Program-made: the position numbers and the translations under genes
Shown: positions 14,543 through 15,352 of the stretch, piece by piece
How positions within the stretch are numbered: the first letter of the stretch is position 1
Layout: each line of letters begins with the position of its first letter
The notes under the pieces: model-generated
Databases searched by the model: none
Told to the model about the DNA's origin: nothing
Seen by the model: the letters and a program-made list of their open reading frames with translations, nothing else
Source: Methylophaga sp.
GTDB taxonomy: Bacteria > Pseudomonadota > Gammaproteobacteria > Nitrosococcales > Methylophagaceae
Direction: 5' to 3'
Length of the DNA: 15,352 bases
NCBI GenBank assembly: GCA_014762585.1
Contig: JABURN010000243.1
Span: 1 to 15,352 of the forward strand

Positions 14543-15151
14543 TCAGGGATAAGTACGGAGCTGTCCGACCACGACGCCCTGAATCCGGACTCTGGAAGCT
14601 GGCAAGGTGACCGGTTCGTAATTCACATTGGCCGGCATCAGGGTGATGGTGCCATCGTCATTGAGCAGCAGGGTTTTCAGCGTGGCATCAAAACCATCGA
14701 CCAGAGCGACGACGATATCCCCGTGGCGGGCAGTGGATTGTGACTGCACCACAACATAATCACCGGACATAATCGCTTTATCGATCATGGAATCACCGTT
14801 GACCTTGAGCACAAAGCGACCTTTGCCGGTAAACATATCGCCCAGGTCAATTTCCGATTCATCGGCTACTGCTTCAATCAAGCGACCTGCCGCTATTTTG
14901 CCCATCACCGGCAAGGTCAATGGACCGGTTTCCGGCGGTTCCGCCTGTTCTGTCAGACGCAGACCGCGGGTACGGCCGACATGACGCTCCAGCAATCCGG
15001 CATCAACCAATGCCTGAATATAGCGATGTGTGGTGCCCTGCGAACGCAGACCGAGGCCTTCAGCAATCTCCGAGACCAGCGGTGAACGTCCCTGTTCAGC
15101 AATGTAAGCACGAATAAATTCCAGCGTATCTTGTTCACGTTCAGTCAGCAT
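14543..15151 (-). CDS. lexA: LexA-type SOS repressor
   Basis: LexA represses the damage response until RecA filaments trigger its self-cleavage. This 202-residue protein has an N-terminal winged helix (1-66), the cleavage site A88-G89 in GKIAAGRLIEA, the catalytic serine S121 in NGDSM and lysine K159 in ATLKTL: a complete Ser/Lys S24 domain. The recognition helix reads SQGTTHRYIQAL (37-48) where E. coli LexA has SPNAAEEHLKAL; contact residues differ. This resembles LexA2-type repressors tied to mutagenesis genes in Pseudomonas and Xanthomonas, so it may recognise a different operator. AAGGAAGA precedes the ATG closely. It heads an operon with a Y-family polymerase and a putative SRAP protein, so it probably controls them and itself. 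Confidence 0.93.
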   Translation of the reverse strand: MLTEREQDTLEFIRAYIAEQGRSPLVSEIAEGLGLRSQGTTHRYIQALVDAGLLERHVGRTRGLRLTEQAEPPETGPLTLPVMGKIAAGRLIEAVADESEIDLGDMFTGKGRFVLKVNGDSMIDKAIMSGDYVVVQSQSTARHGDIVVALVDGFDATLKTLLLNDDGTITLMPANVNYEPVTLPASRVRIQGVVVGQLRTYP

Positions 15152-15185
15152 GATCTCTTCCTTTTAAGAGAAAATAATGAGAAGT

Positions 15186-15217
15186 GAATATATAGAGAAC
15201 AAGTGGGAATACAGCAA
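15186..15217 (-). promoter_or_regulatory. lexA promoter with possible operator
   Basis: On the minus strand TTGCTG (15217 to 15212) and TATATA (15194 to 15189) are separated by an ideal 17 bases, some 40 bases before lexA. No CTGT-N8-ACAG box is found. On the plus strand GAAT-N7-GAAC (15186-15200) overlaps the -10 element and is one base off the GAAC-N7-GAAC direct-repeat box of alphaproteobacterial LexA. Whether this lexA uses it is a guess. Confidence 0.5.
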
Positions 15218-15249
15218 GCGTTTTTTTCTATTAATGAATGCCAATTCGT

Positions 15250-15267
15250 GGTTGAAAATCGTGAACC
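15250..15267. repeat. Imperfect palindrome upstream of lexA
   Basis: GGTTGA-AAATCG-TGAACC has 5 of 6 matching arm bases. It lies 33 bases upstream of the lexA -35 element. It could serve lexA or a plus-strand gene starting beyond the window; a plus-strand TAAAAT follows at about 15280. Between 15268 and 15352 I see no gene. Confidence 0.3.
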
Positions 15268-15352
15268 CGATATTTTTTGCTAAAATCCATTGATATCCGT
15301 GAGTTTAGCGCCGGGTCAGACACGATAGCAACGAAATTGAAGCTGGCTTTCC

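Noticed and set aside
15199..15214. CTGTATTCCCACTTGT as a classical LexA box
   Set aside because: Only the left half matches; the right half has none of ACAG.

Overview
The window looks like the chromosome of a gammaproteobacterium, probably a marine or halophilic methylotroph or C1 user of the Methylophaga type. This is an inference from gene content: a lipoprotein quinoprotein dehydrogenase, accessory genes for an NAD-linked formate dehydrogenase, and a glucosylglycerate (compatible solute) operon. Genes are densely packed in short operons on both strands. I see no insertion sequence, CRISPR array, tRNA or rRNA.

Layout. Positions 1-2683 (minus strand) hold a PQQ-type dehydrogenase and, downstream, a membrane protein of the lipase maturation factor family that runs off the left edge. 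Positions 2878-3796 (plus) hold a YciA-type acyl-CoA thioesterase and a membrane-anchored, cysteine-rich protein of unknown function. Positions 3827-4942 (minus) hold fdhD and fdsD, without the catalytic formate dehydrogenase genes. The 632-base non-coding stretch 4943-5574 is the most interesting part. It has a palindrome in the fdhD promoter and a second AT-rich palindrome. It then has what reads as a complete non-coding RNA gene: an NtrC-like enhancer box, a sigma-54 promoter with exact -24/-12 spacing, a hairpin starting at the predicted transcription start, and a perfect intrinsic terminator. A DmeF-type Co/Ni efflux gene follows at 5575-6504.

Positions 6604-12263 (plus) form a glucosylglycerate module: a fused glycerate kinase-sugar phosphoglycerate phosphatase, glucosyl-3-phosphoglycerate synthase (gpgS), a GH13 sugar phosphorylase probably acting on glucosylglycerate, and galU. 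Together they could make the solute from glycerate and UDP-glucose, and break it down to glucose-1-phosphate and glycerate that re-enter the same steps. A GGDEF-like protein without the catalytic motif but with an apparent inhibitory c-di-GMP site follows, and its stop codon abuts that of the next, convergent operon.

Positions 12860-15151 (minus) are a compact DNA-damage operon: a LexA-type repressor with an unusual recognition helix, a Y-family DNA polymerase, and a very short protein that I read as a divergent SRAP (YedK/HMCES-like) protein. The last 200 bases hold the lexA promoter.
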